In this document: piece after piece, positions 45,036 to 55,285 of the stretch
Position numbering within the stretch: the first letter of the stretch is position 1
How the letters are laid out: each line of letters opens with the position of its first letter
NCBI GenBank assembly: GCA_964451415.1
Contig: CAYVHU010000002.1
Span: 181,733-245,732, forward strand
Direction of reading: 5' to 3'
Source: CAYVHU01 sp964451415
Lineage (GTDB): Bacteria; Pseudomonadota; Alphaproteobacteria; Rhodospirillales; Magnetovibrionaceae
DNA: 64,000 nucleotides
Translations under genes and position numbers: made by a program
The notes under the pieces: model-generated
Seen by the model: the letters and a program-made list of their open reading frames with translations, nothing else
Database searches by the model: none
What the model was told of the DNA's origin: nothing

Positions 45036-45578
45036 TTACGCACCACCTTGGGATCGCATCCACGGCGGTTCGGTTGTGGCTATTCGAACCGCGACAGGAC
45101 AATCTTGCCGGTGCGCGCCTTCAAGGTAACCGGCGCTCATTAAAAATTCGTTCACCACTTCGGGGCCGGTGAATTTGAAGGTCTTTTTGAATGTTTTCAC
45201 CCAGGCATCCAGAGACCGGGGGTGGTGAGCGTCCAGCCATCGCGTAAAGCCGCCGTGACTTTCACGCAAAGCCTGAAAGACGCCCGCATTGTAAATGATC
45301 GCGTTCACTTTTAGACGATTGCGGATAATGCCCGTATCCGCCAGCAGGCGCGCAACATCCTTATCGCCATAGACCGCCACCGTATCGACGTCGAAGCCGT
45401 CGAAGGCCACAACCATCGTGGGACGTTTTTTCAACACCAGTTCCCACGACAGCCCGGCTTGAAATATCTCAAGACACAACAATTCGAACAAGGCGCGCTC
45501 ATCCTTACCGGGAAAACCGTATTCAGTGTCATGATAGGGACCGTGCAACGGATGGCCCGGCGCAATATCGCAATACAC
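45036..45578 (-). CDS. tag: DNA-3-methyladenine glycosylase I
   Basis: A 180-residue helix-hairpin-helix repair glycosylase removing 3-methyladenine. The zinc ligands are visible (Cys3, a His in GPYHDTEYG, and His/Cys in GAHRQDCPV), as are EYGFPGKDERALFELLCLEI and FQAGLSWELVLKKR. It starts with GTG at 45578 behind GAGGA, two bases from the rnj stop. Confidence 0.93.
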   Translation of the reverse strand: MYCDIAPGHPLHGPYHDTEYGFPGKDERALFELLCLEIFQAGLSWELVLKKRPTMVVAFDGFDVDTVAVYGDKDVARLLADTGIIRNRLKVNAIIYNAGVFQALRESHGGFTRWLDAHHPRSLDAWVKTFKKTFKFTGPEVVNEFLMSAGYLEGAHRQDCPVAVRIATTEPPWMRSQGGA

Positions 45579-45579
45579 A

Positions 45580-47238
45580 CTAAATCCTCATCAGATGCAC
45601 TCGGGTCACGGGATTCTTATTGAAGGTGGCGCGAAAATAACGCCGCACCGCGATACGCACCGCCTCGGCAATCTGGTCGTCGTCGCGACGCGCCTTCGCG
45701 GACAAATGCTCAACGGCTTCCTCCGCCGCGTCCAGGGCGTCGTCTTCAAAGTCATAATCATCCGGTTCCAAAAGGCCAGATGTGGTGATCTGCGCATCGC
45801 TCATCAAAACGCCCTTGCCGTCCACGACGATACTCACGGTCGCAGCCCCATTGTACAACGCACGCGCCCGACCCCGCACCAGTTCACCGTCCAGCGGCAC
45901 CAGCCGGTTCCCTTCCAGGGCCAGACGGCCGGACGGCACCTGCTCGATCACACACGCAGGTCCCGGTGCGATGCGAACCATCCCGCCATTTTCCGTCACC
46001 ACGGTTTCGGGGACCTGACAGGCGCGCGCCAGACGTGCGTGTTCGCTCAGGTGACGCAATTCGCCGTGGACCGGAATGGCGATCTGAGGTTTTACCGTTT
46101 GATACATTTCCACCATTTCTTCGCGTGCGGAATGCCCCGAAACGTGGACGAAATGGTCCTTGTCCGTCACCACCTTGACCCCCCTGCGCACCAAACGATT
46201 TTGCAACAGACCGATCGAGACCTCATTACCGGGAATAATACGCGATGAAAAAATCACGGTGTCGCCGTCGCTCACGCAAATGCGCGGATGTTCGCCAGCG
46301 GCGATGCGCGACAATGCCGCGCGGGACTCGCCTTGCGATCCGGTGCAGATCACCAAAAGGTGATCGCTGGGCAATTCGTTCGCCATGTCTTCATTATGAA
46401 ACACAGGCACATCGCTTAGATAACCGTTCTCCCTGGCGCTGTCGATCATGCGCCAAAACGAACGCCCCGCCAGCACCGTTTCGCGCCCGCAAGCCTGCGC
46501 CACCTTGGAAATGGTTTCAAGGCGCGCAACGTTGGAGGCAAAACACGTCACCACCACACGACCCTTGCACGGGGCAACCAGGGTTTTCAGGCTTTCATAA
46601 ATATCGCCTTCCGAACCGCTGGTTCCTGTGGTGAAGACGTTGGTGCTGTCGCACACCATGGCCAGAACGCCGTCATCGCCGAGGCGTCGCAGTGCGGACA
46701 TATTGTAACCAGTCCCGAGCACCGGGTCGGGGTCCAACTTCCAATCGCCGGTGTGTAACACCGTCCCCAAGGGGGTATGAATGGCGATGCTGTTCGGTTC
46801 GGGAATCGAGTGCGTCTGCGAGATCATCTCCAGTTCGAACGGCCCCAGTTCGAATTTCCCGTTCAAGGGAACCTCAACGATGGGCACGCGGTCCTGAAGG
46901 CCTTCCTGGGCCAGCTTGCGTTGCAAAACAGACACCGTGAACGGCGTCGCATAAACGGGACACTCAAAACGTTCCCACAAATAGGGCAACGCGCCGAAAT
47001 GATCCTCGTGTGCGTGGGTGAGGACGATCCCCGCAAGGCGGTCCTTGTGTTTCTCAATGTACGCCGGGTCGGGCATGATCACATCCACACCGGGATGCGT
47101 GGCATCGCCAAACGTAATACCTAAATCAACCATGATCCATTCGGCATGACCCGGCTCACCGTACCCGTAAAGGTTCAGGTTCATGCCGATTTCTCCTGCG
47201 CCCCCCAAGGGGAGAAACAGCAATTCTTCATTCGCCAT
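45580..47238 (-). CDS. rnj: Ribonuclease J
   Basis: A 552-residue metallo-beta-lactamase/beta-CASP RNase with 5' exo- and endonuclease activity, used in mRNA decay and rRNA maturation. The metal-binding motif THAHEDH lies at residues 74-80, further ligands in SQTHSIPEP and LHTGDWKLD, and the beta-CASP region includes VICTGSQGESRAALSRI and HVSGHSAREEM. Start chosen at ATG 47238 (MANEELLFLPLGG), three bases past the coaX stop; an in-frame extension to 47328 overlaps coaX. Confidence 0.95.
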   Translation of the reverse strand: MANEELLFLPLGGAGEIGMNLNLYGYGEPGHAEWIMVDLGITFGDATHPGVDVIMPDPAYIEKHKDRLAGIVLTHAHEDHFGALPYLWERFECPVYATPFTVSVLQRKLAQEGLQDRVPIVEVPLNGKFELGPFELEMISQTHSIPEPNSIAIHTPLGTVLHTGDWKLDPDPVLGTGYNMSALRRLGDDGVLAMVCDSTNVFTTGTSGSEGDIYESLKTLVAPCKGRVVVTCFASNVARLETISKVAQACGRETVLAGRSFWRMIDSARENGYLSDVPVFHNEDMANELPSDHLLVICTGSQGESRAALSRIAAGEHPRICVSDGDTVIFSSRIIPGNEVSIGLLQNRLVRRGVKVVTDKDHFVHVSGHSAREEMVEMYQTVKPQIAIPVHGELRHLSEHARLARACQVPETVVTENGGMVRIAPGPACVIEQVPSGRLALEGNRLVPLDGELVRGRARALYNGAATVSIVVDGKGVLMSDAQITTSGLLEPDDYDFEDDALDAAEEAVEHLSAKARRDDDQIAEAVRIAVRRYFRATFNKNPVTRVHLMRI

Positions 47239-47240
47239 TA

Positions 47241-48029
47241 TCAAATCTCGTTTTTCTGAAAAATAAGGTGCAAACCACGCAAGGTCAGGTCCTTGTCGAT
47301 GGTTTCGATGATATCCGTCGCTTCGCAAAACAACGTGCTCAAACCACCGGTGGCGATGACTGTCATGGGCGTGTGCGGATTGTCTTCGGCAAATTCATCG
47401 CGAATCCGTTTCACCATTCCCTCGATCATCGAAACATAGCCCCAGAAAATACCCGATTGCATAGCCGACGTAGTGCTGGTGCCGATCACACGTTCGGGCC
47501 TTTCCACACCGACGCGCGGCAGCTTGGCGGCAGCCCGGTGCAACGATTCCAGAGACAAATTGACGCCGGGGGCAATCGCCCCGCCCGCATAATTTCCCTG
47601 CGCATCAATAACGTCGAACGTCGTGGCGGTGCCAAAATCAACGCAAATCAAAGGTGCTGCGTAACGCGCGCGCGCCGCCACCGCGTTGACCAAACGATCC
47701 GCACCGACTTCGCCCGGGTTATCGAGACGCACGCCAATACCCAGATCGACCCCCTCTTCTCCCACCACCAGCGGCGTGCAGGAAAAAAACTTTTCGCACA
47801 ATCGCACCAGCGCGTGCCGATTCGCAGGCACCACGGTGGCGATAATCGCCGCATTGACGGCGGCAGACAAAAGGCCTTCCATCTCAATCAGGCGCAACAA
47901 CCACACGGCAAATTCATCCGAAGTGCGGTCGGCCGCGCTTGAACAGCGCCATTGCCCTAAAATACGACCCTGCGCATCAAGCACGGCGAAGACGATGTTG
48001 GTATTTCCAGAATCAATAGCTAACAGCAT
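47241..48029 (-). CDS. coaX: Type III pantothenate kinase
   Basis: A 262-residue ASKHA-fold kinase for the first step of CoA synthesis. The phosphate-binding start MLLAIDSGNTNIVFAVLD, GADRLVNAVAA, the CVDFGTATTFDVID motif and GGAIAPGVNLSLESL are typical. It lies between birA and rnj, a frequent alphaproteobacterial arrangement. Confidence 0.96.
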   Translation of the reverse strand: MLLAIDSGNTNIVFAVLDAQGRILGQWRCSSAADRTSDEFAVWLLRLIEMEGLLSAAVNAAIIATVVPANRHALVRLCEKFFSCTPLVVGEEGVDLGIGVRLDNPGEVGADRLVNAVAARARYAAPLICVDFGTATTFDVIDAQGNYAGGAIAPGVNLSLESLHRAAAKLPRVGVERPERVIGTSTTSAMQSGIFWGYVSMIEGMVKRIRDEFAEDNPHTPMTVIATGGLSTLFCEATDIIETIDKDLTLRGLHLIFQKNEI

Positions 48030-48050
48030 TGCTGAGGGGTATCACACTCG

Positions 48051-48839
48051 CTACGCATTGTGGGGAAAAAACACATCACCCGCCGTGATACGGCGACTTG
48101 GCTGCCCGTGCTGGTGCAAAACCAGCGCACCGTCCTCGTCCAACGCGGCGAACACACCTTGAAGCGTATCGCCGGCCAAACGCACCGTTACGGGACCCCC
48201 CACGCCGCGCGCACGCGCCAGCCAATGGCGGCGAGCAGGCCCGAACCCTAAACTCTGCCACGTCTCCATGCCGGCAAGAAAAAACTTTGCCAAAGCCCCA
48301 AGGAGCGTCGCAACGTTCAATCCCGCCCCCCTGACGCCTTCGGCGGCAAGTGAAGTTGCGGGAAATTCGGTCTCATGGTCCATGGGGTGCCCGGTAACGT
48401 TGAGCCCAAACCCGATAATCAACCAATCCAAATGGCCGGGCCTGTCAGCGGCAGGTTCGGCTTCAAGCAAGATGCCCGCAACCTTCTTGCCATCCACAAG
48501 AACGTCATTGGGCCATTTGACCTGGATCTGCGTCCCACGTGGAACCGTGAGCTCAAGGGCGTCGGCAACCGCATTGGCCGCCACAAAACCCAGTTGCATC
48601 ACTTCACGCGCATGGTAGCTGGGGCGCAAAAAAATCGAAAACGCAAGGTTGCCATCATGCCATATCCAGTCTCGACCACGACGCCCGCGCCCCGCCCTTT
48701 GACGGTGCGCCCACACAAGCGTCAAATGCGGCGCGCCTTGGGAAGCCAGACGTTTGGCTTCCTCGTTGGTGCTATCGACGCTGTCGAGTTCTACAAGAAG
48801 GAATGGTTCCGCAAGGTGAATGCGCTCACGCTCCATCAT
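48051..48839 (-). CDS. birA: Biotin--[acetyl-CoA-carboxylase] ligase
   Basis: A 262-residue catalytic-type BirA that biotinylates the AccB carrier. The motifs DSTNEEAKRLA, QRAGRGRRGRDWIW (biotinyl-AMP loop), LQIKWPNDVLVDGKKVAGIL (here VKWPNDVLVDGKKVAGILLE) and a C-terminal SH3-like domain (LAGDTLQGVFAALDEDGAL) are present. It lacks the N-terminal DNA-binding domain, so it is not expected to act as a repressor. It follows nuoN by 14 bases. Confidence 0.95.
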   Translation of the reverse strand: MMERERIHLAEPFLLVELDSVDSTNEEAKRLASQGAPHLTLVWAHRQRAGRGRRGRDWIWHDGNLAFSIFLRPSYHAREVMQLGFVAANAVADALELTVPRGTQIQVKWPNDVLVDGKKVAGILLEAEPAADRPGHLDWLIIGFGLNVTGHPMDHETEFPATSLAAEGVRGAGLNVATLLGALAKFFLAGMETWQSLGFGPARRHWLARARGVGGPVTVRLAGDTLQGVFAALDEDGALVLHQHGQPSRRITAGDVFFPHNA

Positions 48840-48853
48840 ATGTACCGCAGGGC

Positions 48854-50317
48854 TTAAAACAGAGATGACGCCGCCGCCTCCGCTGCGCTGATCAACGGGT
48901 TTGGAAATATGACAAACAACAAAATCACCGCACTGGTCACGGCCAACACCGCATTAATGGATGTCGGCAACGGACCGTCCAAGGGTTCGACCCCCGGCTC
49001 GTCAAAGTACATCACCTTGATAATCCGCAGGTAGAAATACGCCGACACCACACTGGTTAAAACGCCGATCACGGCCAGCACGTAAAACCCGGCTTTAAGC
49101 GCCGCCAGGAAAACATACAGCTTACCGAAAAAACCAGCCAGCGGCGGAATCCCCGCCATGGAAAACATGAACACCGCCAAGGCCGCAGCCATGCCCGGAT
49201 GGGTTTTGCTCAACCCAGACAACTCGTTGATGGATTCAACCGCTCGACCACCCCGGCGCATGGAGATAATGCACGCAAAAGATCCGATATTCATGAAAAT
49301 GTAAATGGACATATACACCAAAAGGCCTGACACCCCGGATGCATTCGCAACCGCCAGACCGATCAAGGCATACCCCACGTGAGCGATGGAACTGTAAGCC
49401 ATCATGCGCTTGATATTGGTTTGTGCAATGGCCCCGAAGGAACCGACCAACATGGACAAAATAGACATGACAATAACGATTTGTTGCCATTGAGCCGATA
49501 AATCGCCGAACGGCCCCACCATGACACGCGTGAACAGCGCCAGCGCAGCCACCTTCGGCGCGACCGAGAAAAAGGCCGTCACCGGCGTCGGCGCACCTTC
49601 GTAAACATCCGGCGCCCACATGTGAAACGGCACCGCCGACACCTTGAACGCCAATCCCGCCATTACAAACACCAGACCGACCACCAGACCGACCGGCGCA
49701 CCATGCTGAACGGTGGTGGCGATGGCCACAAAATCCATCGTACCGCCATAACCGTAAACTAGAGATATGCCATACAACAGCAACCCCGAAGCCAGTGCAC
49801 CAAGGATGAAGTACTTCAGGCCGGCTTCCGTTGCACGTGCATCATCGCGGTGAAAGGCGGCCAGCACATAAAGCGACAACGATTGCAGTTCCAACCCCAT
49901 GTACAGCGACATCATGTTGCCCGCGGCAACCATCATCATCATGCCCAGGGTGGCGAACAAAATCAGCACCGCAAACTCGAAACGGTGCGCGCCTTGTTTT
50001 TCCAGCCAATTCTGCGCCAAAATCAAAGAGAACCCACTGGCGATCAAAATCAACACCTTGGCAAAGGTGACAAACGCATCACCGACAAACATGCCGCCAA
50101 ACGTCGCCACCGACGCACCGGAAACGGCAAACACCAAAATCAAGGCGAGGACCAGGGACAAAAGCCCCAAACCCGATGTCAGGCGCGAAGCCTGGACCAC
50201 GCCTTCGGGGGTTGTGGACCGTTGAAACACACCCAGCATCAGCAACGCCATGGCCGCCAGGGCGAGAAAAATTTCCGGCAGTGCCGGTATCAGATCAGGG
50301 ACTTCAGCCATGGCCAT
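48854..50317 (-). CDS. nuoN: NADH-quinone oxidoreductase subunit N
   Basis: A 487-residue antiporter-like membrane subunit of complex I with about 14 hydrophobic helices. The proton-channel Lys and Glu regions are visible: YMGLELQSLSLYVLAAF, FKVSAVPFHMWAPDVYEGAP and RMMAYSSIAHVGYALIG. Last nuo gene of the operon; a second in-frame ATG (MAEVPD) two codons in is an alternative start. Confidence 0.96.
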   Translation of the reverse strand: MAMAEVPDLIPALPEIFLALAAMALLMLGVFQRSTTPEGVVQASRLTSGLGLLSLVLALILVFAVSGASVATFGGMFVGDAFVTFAKVLILIASGFSLILAQNWLEKQGAHRFEFAVLILFATLGMMMMVAAGNMMSLYMGLELQSLSLYVLAAFHRDDARATEAGLKYFILGALASGLLLYGISLVYGYGGTMDFVAIATTVQHGAPVGLVVGLVFVMAGLAFKVSAVPFHMWAPDVYEGAPTPVTAFFSVAPKVAALALFTRVMVGPFGDLSAQWQQIVIVMSILSMLVGSFGAIAQTNIKRMMAYSSIAHVGYALIGLAVANASGVSGLLVYMSIYIFMNIGSFACIISMRRGGRAVESINELSGLSKTHPGMAAALAVFMFSMAGIPPLAGFFGKLYVFLAALKAGFYVLAVIGVLTSVVSAYFYLRIIKVMYFDEPGVEPLDGPLPTSINAVLAVTSAVILLFVIFPNPLISAAEAAASSLF

Positions 50318-50346
50318 CGTCCAAATACTCCTCTTAATTCTCGTCC

Positions 50347-51852
50347 TCAGCGCACCGAGGTGACCACCTGGGTCGCCAGATGCACATGATCAATCAGATT
50401 GGCTGCGGAAACGTGGATGAAATCCAAAAACGACGTCGGATAAATTCCCATCCACAAGGTCAACACAAGCAACGGCGCAAACACGAGCCATTCCCGGCGG
50501 TTAATATCCAGAATTTTTTTCAACTCATCTTTTTGCAGAGCCCCGAATACCACCCTTCGGTAAAGGTACAACATGTACGAGGCACTCAAAATGACACCCA
50601 GCAATAAGACGGCTGCGACCACGCTATTGACCTGGAAAACACCCAGCAGAACCAGGAATTCACCCACGAACCCGCCGGTGCCCGGCAGCCCCACCGAGGC
50701 CAGCATGAACACCATGAACACCAACGCATATCCCGGCATACGATGCACAAGACCGCCGTAAGCCGAAATTTCACGTGTGTGCATCCGGTCATAAACGACG
50801 CCGACAACCAAGAACAAGGCCGACGCCACCACGCCATGGCTGAGCATCTGGAAAATCGCGCCCTCAATTCCTTGAATGGTCAGCGAAAACACGCCCGCCG
50901 TGACAAAGCCCATGTGCGCGATGGATGAATAGGCAATAAGCTTCTTCATATCCTGCTGCACCAGGGCCACCAATGAGGTGTACACCACGGCGACCATGGA
51001 CAGCCCGTAGATCAGTGGGGTGAAATAGAGAGTGGCGTCGGGAAACATCGGCAGCGAAAAGCGCAAAAACCCGTAGCCGCCAAATTTCAACAACACACCC
51101 GCCAGAATGACGGACCCCGCCGTTGGCGCCTCGACATGAGCATCAGGCAACCATGTGTGCACCGGCCACATCGGGATCTTGACCGCGAAAGAGGCGAAAA
51201 ACGCCAGCCACAACCAACGCTGCAACACGGGATCGAAATGGGTTTGCATCAAGGTCGGAATGTCGGTGGTCCCTGCTTTGAAGTACATCACCAGCAACGC
51301 CAGCAACATCAAAACGGACCCTGCCAAGGTATACAAAAACAGCTTGTAGGACGCATAAACACGTCGTTCTCCACCCCACACCCCGATGATCAGGAACATC
51401 GGGATCAGCACGGCCTCGAAGAAGATGTAGAAAATCACGATGTCGAGTGAAGAAAACATCCCCACCATCATGGTTTCCAGAATCAAAAACGCGATCATGT
51501 ATTCCTTCACCCGCACCTTGACGCTGTTCCAACTGGCCAGCACGCAAATCGGCGTTAAAAGGGTGGTGAGCAATACAAACAGGACGGAAATACCATCCAC
51601 GCCCAAGTGATAATTGATGTTTAGCGAAGGAATCCAGGACGCACGTTCTTCGAACTGAAAAGCCGCCGTGGTGGTATCGAAACCCGCCCACAGAAACAAA
51701 GACAGAAGAAAGGTGAAAACCGACACCCACAACGCGGTGCGACGCGCGTTGCGCTGTGCAACTTCGCCGGAACCGGGGATCAGCAAAATGAAAAAAGCCC
51801 CCGCCAGCGGCAAAAAAATCAGGACCGAAAGCAGGTGTCCGAAACCAAACAT
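50347..51852 (-). CDS. nuoM: NADH-quinone oxidoreductase subunit M
   Basis: A 501-residue antiporter-like subunit of the complex I membrane arm. Landmarks: YHLGVDGISVLFVLLTT, FYIFFEAVLIPMFLIIGVWG, FAVKIPMWPVHTWLPDAHVE and KKLIAYSSIAHMGFV. It follows nuoL by three bases. Confidence 0.97.
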   Translation of the reverse strand: MFGFGHLLSVLIFLPLAGAFFILLIPGSGEVAQRNARRTALWVSVFTFLLSLFLWAGFDTTTAAFQFEERASWIPSLNINYHLGVDGISVLFVLLTTLLTPICVLASWNSVKVRVKEYMIAFLILETMMVGMFSSLDIVIFYIFFEAVLIPMFLIIGVWGGERRVYASYKLFLYTLAGSVLMLLALLVMYFKAGTTDIPTLMQTHFDPVLQRWLWLAFFASFAVKIPMWPVHTWLPDAHVEAPTAGSVILAGVLLKFGGYGFLRFSLPMFPDATLYFTPLIYGLSMVAVVYTSLVALVQQDMKKLIAYSSIAHMGFVTAGVFSLTIQGIEGAIFQMLSHGVVASALFLVVGVVYDRMHTREISAYGGLVHRMPGYALVFMVFMLASVGLPGTGGFVGEFLVLLGVFQVNSVVAAVLLLGVILSASYMLYLYRRVVFGALQKDELKKILDINRREWLVFAPLLVLTLWMGIYPTSFLDFIHVSAANLIDHVHLATQVVTSVR

Positions 51853-51855
51853 CCA

Positions 51856-53823
51856 TCAACCCTCAAGAATGAACATGTACCAAGTCGCCATGGCGATCAC
51901 ACCGATCAACATAACGAACGCATAGTGGTATAGATAACCGGACTGCATCTTTGCGGTCCGCTCCGCCGTGTCTTGCGTGACGTGCGCGATACCGTCAGGT
52001 CCAAAGCCGTCGATAATGGCTTTGTCACCAACTTTCCAGAACTTCCTACCTATCTTGAAGGCTGGTTTCACGAAAAGGACATCGTAAAGTTCGTCGAAGT
52101 ACCACTTGTTGTAGACGAAGGTATATACAGGCCTGATCAGACCCACCAGACGTTCCGGCAAGGTGGGTGCAAACATGTACATCACATAGGCCAGAGCGAT
52201 CCCCAGCAAACCGACCGCAAGCGGCGCGAATTTGACCCAAGCAGGAACGAACTCCGCGTCTTCCAACGCCGTGTGATTCGCCAAAACCAGGATCGAATTG
52301 CCCCAGAACTGAGCCGCCCCCGCACCGACAAACCAGTCATAGGCGAACCAGCCCGCAAAACTGGCCCCGAACGCCAACACCAGCAGCGGCACAATCATAA
52401 TCTTGGGACTTTCATGCACATGCGCCATGGTCGTCTCATCCGCACGCGGGCTGCCGTGAAAGGTCATGATGATCAATCGCCAGCTATAGAATGCGGTCAG
52501 GAACGCCGCCGCAATACCAAGCCAAAAAGCGTAATCGCCGACACTTGTGCGTGCCGCCCAAGCGGCCTCCAGAAGCGTATCCTTGGAAAAATAGCCCGAG
52601 AACGGAAATATTCCCGCCAAAGCCAGCGAACCGATCCACATCAAGGCATAGGTTACGGGAATCATCTTCCAGATGCCCCCCATCTTGCGCATATCTTGTT
52701 CGTCCGACATGGCGTGGATCACCGAACCGGCTCCGAGGAACAAAAGCGCCTTGAAAAATGCATGGGTCATCAGATGGAAGATTGCCGCCTGATAAGCCGA
52801 AACGCCGATGGCGAAAAACATGTAACCCAATTGCGAACAAGTGGAATAGGCGATCACGCGTTTGATATCGTACTGGGTGCACGCCACCGTGGCGGCGAAA
52901 ATTGCGGTCGATGCCCCGACGATGGTCACGACTTGAAGCGCCACGTCAGAATATTCGAACAAAGGCGACATCCGCGCCACCATGAACACGCCCGCCGTCA
53001 CCATGGTGGCGGCATGGATCAATGCCGAAACCGGGGTCGGGCCTTCCATGGCGTCGGGAAGCCAAGTATGCAGTCCCAACTGCGCCGACTTGCCCATAGC
53101 GCCGACGAAAAGCAGCAAGCTGATCACCGTGATGGCCGGAAACTGGCCACCGAAAATTGAAAATTTGACGTCTGCCATCGAGGCGGCACCCGCGAAAATC
53201 GCATCCAGGTTCACCGTGCCGAACAAGGCGAACGTGGCGAAAATACCCAGCGCAAAACCAAAATCGCCAACCCGGTTGACCACAAACGCCTTGATCGCAG
53301 CAGCATTGGCCGAAGGCTTGGAATACCAGAACCCGATCAGCAAATACGAAGCCAGACCGACACCTTCCCAGCCGAAGAACAACTGCACCAGATTGTCGGA
53401 CGTCACCAACACCAGCATGAAAAATGTGAACAGGCTCAAATAGCTCATGAACCGGGGCACATTCGGATCGTTGTGCATGTAACCGATGGAATAAACGTGC
53501 ACCATGGCCGACACCGTGCACACCACCAGCAACATGACGGCGGTTAGCGTATCGACCTTCAGCGCCCAGTCGAAGCTCAAATCGCCGGACTGAACCCAGG
53601 AAAATATCTTCAACGTATAGGAATGTCCATCAAGCCCGACGTCTTTGAACACCAGCCAGGACAACACCATGCTCGCCAGCAACAACCCGCTCGTCAGCCA
53701 TTGAGCGTAAAAATCAATGCGGTGTTTCTTCTGTTTATCATCGCTGGTGTCGACAAACGCCAACAGGCCGACAAGCACCGAGGCCAGTAATGGAAAGAAA
53801 ACAACGGCTTCTATCATGCTCAT
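51856..53823 (-). CDS. nuoL: NADH-quinone oxidoreductase subunit L
   Basis: A 655-residue subunit with the distal antiporter domain and the long amphipathic lateral helix near the C-terminus. Typical segments: FMSYLSLFTFFMLVLVTSDN, FFGWEGVGLASYLLIGFWY, SAQLGLHTWLPDAMEGPTPV and KRVIAYSTCSQLGYMFFAIG. Located between nuoK and nuoM. Confidence 0.97.
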   Translation of the reverse strand: MSMIEAVVFFPLLASVLVGLLAFVDTSDDKQKKHRIDFYAQWLTSGLLLASMVLSWLVFKDVGLDGHSYTLKIFSWVQSGDLSFDWALKVDTLTAVMLLVVCTVSAMVHVYSIGYMHNDPNVPRFMSYLSLFTFFMLVLVTSDNLVQLFFGWEGVGLASYLLIGFWYSKPSANAAAIKAFVVNRVGDFGFALGIFATFALFGTVNLDAIFAGAASMADVKFSIFGGQFPAITVISLLLFVGAMGKSAQLGLHTWLPDAMEGPTPVSALIHAATMVTAGVFMVARMSPLFEYSDVALQVVTIVGASTAIFAATVACTQYDIKRVIAYSTCSQLGYMFFAIGVSAYQAAIFHLMTHAFFKALLFLGAGSVIHAMSDEQDMRKMGGIWKMIPVTYALMWIGSLALAGIFPFSGYFSKDTLLEAAWAARTSVGDYAFWLGIAAAFLTAFYSWRLIIMTFHGSPRADETTMAHVHESPKIMIVPLLVLAFGASFAGWFAYDWFVGAGAAQFWGNSILVLANHTALEDAEFVPAWVKFAPLAVGLLGIALAYVMYMFAPTLPERLVGLIRPVYTFVYNKWYFDELYDVLFVKPAFKIGRKFWKVGDKAIIDGFGPDGIAHVTQDTAERTAKMQSGYLYHYAFVMLIGVIAMATWYMFILEG

Positions 53824-53833
53824 AACGAGGCCC

Positions 53834-54157
53834 CTACCCCTTCAAACCGCGGATATCTTCAACGGCGATACTGCCGCGGTTGCGGAAGAAACCCACCAAA
53901 ATGGCAAGGCCGATGGCCGCCTCCGCCGCCGCGACCGTCAAGATGAACAAGGAAAAAACCTGCCCCACGAGATCGCCCAACTCCACCGAGAACGCCACCA
54001 GATTGATATTCACCGCCAACAACATCAGTTCGATCGACATCAAGATGACAATCACGTTTTTACGGTTGAGAAAAATCCCGAACGCCCCGGTCACGAACAA
54101 AATCGCGGCGACGCCAAGGTAATCCGTCAGGCCTATGGTACTTGCAACGGCGCTCAT
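53834..54157 (-). CDS. nuoK: NADH-quinone oxidoreductase subunit K
   Basis: A 107-residue, three-helix subunit with the two essential glutamates in VILMSIELMLLAVNINLV and TVAAAEAAIGLAILV. Start set at ATG 54157, overlapping the nuoJ stop by one base; the longer in-frame extension to 54436 lies inside nuoJ. Confidence 0.96.
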   Translation of the reverse strand: MSAVASTIGLTDYLGVAAILFVTGAFGIFLNRKNVIVILMSIELMLLAVNINLVAFSVELGDLVGQVFSLFILTVAAAEAAIGLAILVGFFRNRGSIAVEDIRGLKG

Positions 54158-54768
54158 CAGATGCCTCCCCCGGGTTTTACGTGTTTGAGTTGCACCGTGT
54201 CTTCGGCGCGACGCGCCAATTGATCCGCGATGACCTGTTTCTTCGTCCCCTTGCGGCGGCGATGCGTCAGCACGATGGCCCCGATCATGGCGACCAGCAA
54301 AATCAGTCCCGCCGTCTGAAACAAATAGACGTATTGAGTGTAGATAATCCGCCCAAGCGCTAGGGTGTTGTGCACCGTGTCCGGCGACGGCATCGAAGCC
54401 TGCACGTTGGCGGCGACGTTCGGGGCCATTGTCCACGTCAAGCCAACTGCCATTATTTCCGTCAGAAAAAATAAGGCGATGGCCCCACCGATGGGCAGAT
54501 AGGTTTGAAACCCCTGCTTGAGTTCCGTCACCGTAATATCAAGCATCATGACCACAAATAAGAACAACACGGCCACCGCGCCGACGTAGACAACGATCAG
54601 CAACATGGCCAGATATTCCGCGCCCGCCAATACAAAGAGACCCGCCGCGTTGAAAAACGCCAAAATCAGAAATAATACGGAATGAACCGGATTGCGTTGC
54701 GTAATCACCATAATTCCCGAACCGACGCAAACAGCCGCGAACAAATAGAAAACGAAAGATGCGATCAT
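54157..54768 (-). CDS. nuoJ: NADH-quinone oxidoreductase subunit J
   Basis: A 203-residue five-helix subunit: MVITQRNPVHSVLFLILAFF near the N-terminus and YVGAVAVLFLFVVMMLDI in helix 3 are family hallmarks. ATG 54768 follows GGGGGAGC; an in-frame extension to 54969 overlaps nuoI and is not real. Confidence 0.96.
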   Translation of the reverse strand: MIASFVFYLFAAVCVGSGIMVITQRNPVHSVLFLILAFFNAAGLFVLAGAEYLAMLLIVVYVGAVAVLFLFVVMMLDITVTELKQGFQTYLPIGGAIALFFLTEIMAVGLTWTMAPNVAANVQASMPSPDTVHNTLALGRIIYTQYVYLFQTAGLILLVAMIGAIVLTHRRRKGTKKQVIADQLARRAEDTVQLKHVKPGGGI

Positions 54769-54782
54769 TTTCCCTGCTCCCC

Positions 54783-55271
54783 CTAACGATATTTCGCGTC
54801 GAGATGAAGACGCTGTGCGAGTTCGAGTTCCCAACGCGCGCCGTTGTCCAGAAGCTTGCTTTTGTCGTACAGCAGCTCTTCGTGCGTTTCTGTCGCGTAT
54901 TCGAAGTTCGGACCTTCGACGATGGCCTCCACCGGACAGGCCTCCTCGCAAAAACCGCAAAATATACACTTCGTCAGATCAAGGTCATAACGCGTGGTGC
55001 GGCGCGAACCGTCGGGCCGCGCCTCGGCTTCGATGGTGATGGCCTGCGCCGGGCACACCGCTTCGCATAGTTTGCACGCAATGCAGCGTTCCTCACCGTT
55101 GGGGTAGCGGCGCAAGGCATGCTCACCGCGAAAACGCGGGCTCAACGGCCCCTTCTCATAAGGGTAATTCAAAGTCACCGCCGGACGGAACATATAACGC
55201 AGCGTCAGCGACATCCCGGCAACGATCTCACCCAGCAGAAAGGGCCGGATATGGCGATTGATAAAGCCCAT
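54783..55271 (-). CDS. nuoI: NADH-quinone oxidoreductase subunit I
   Basis: A 162-residue ferredoxin-like subunit carrying clusters N6a and N6b: CIACKLCEAVCP and CIFCGFCEEACP. The N-terminal amphipathic helix precedes FRGEHALRRYPNGEERC. The ATG at 55271 has GGAGG nine bases upstream; GTG at 55277 is an in-frame but too close alternative. Confidence 0.97.
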   Translation of the reverse strand: MGFINRHIRPFLLGEIVAGMSLTLRYMFRPAVTLNYPYEKGPLSPRFRGEHALRRYPNGEERCIACKLCEAVCPAQAITIEAEARPDGSRRTTRYDLDLTKCIFCGFCEEACPVEAIVEGPNFEYATETHEELLYDKSKLLDNGARWELELAQRLHLDAKYR

Positions 55272-55285
55272 CTTCACATTCCTCC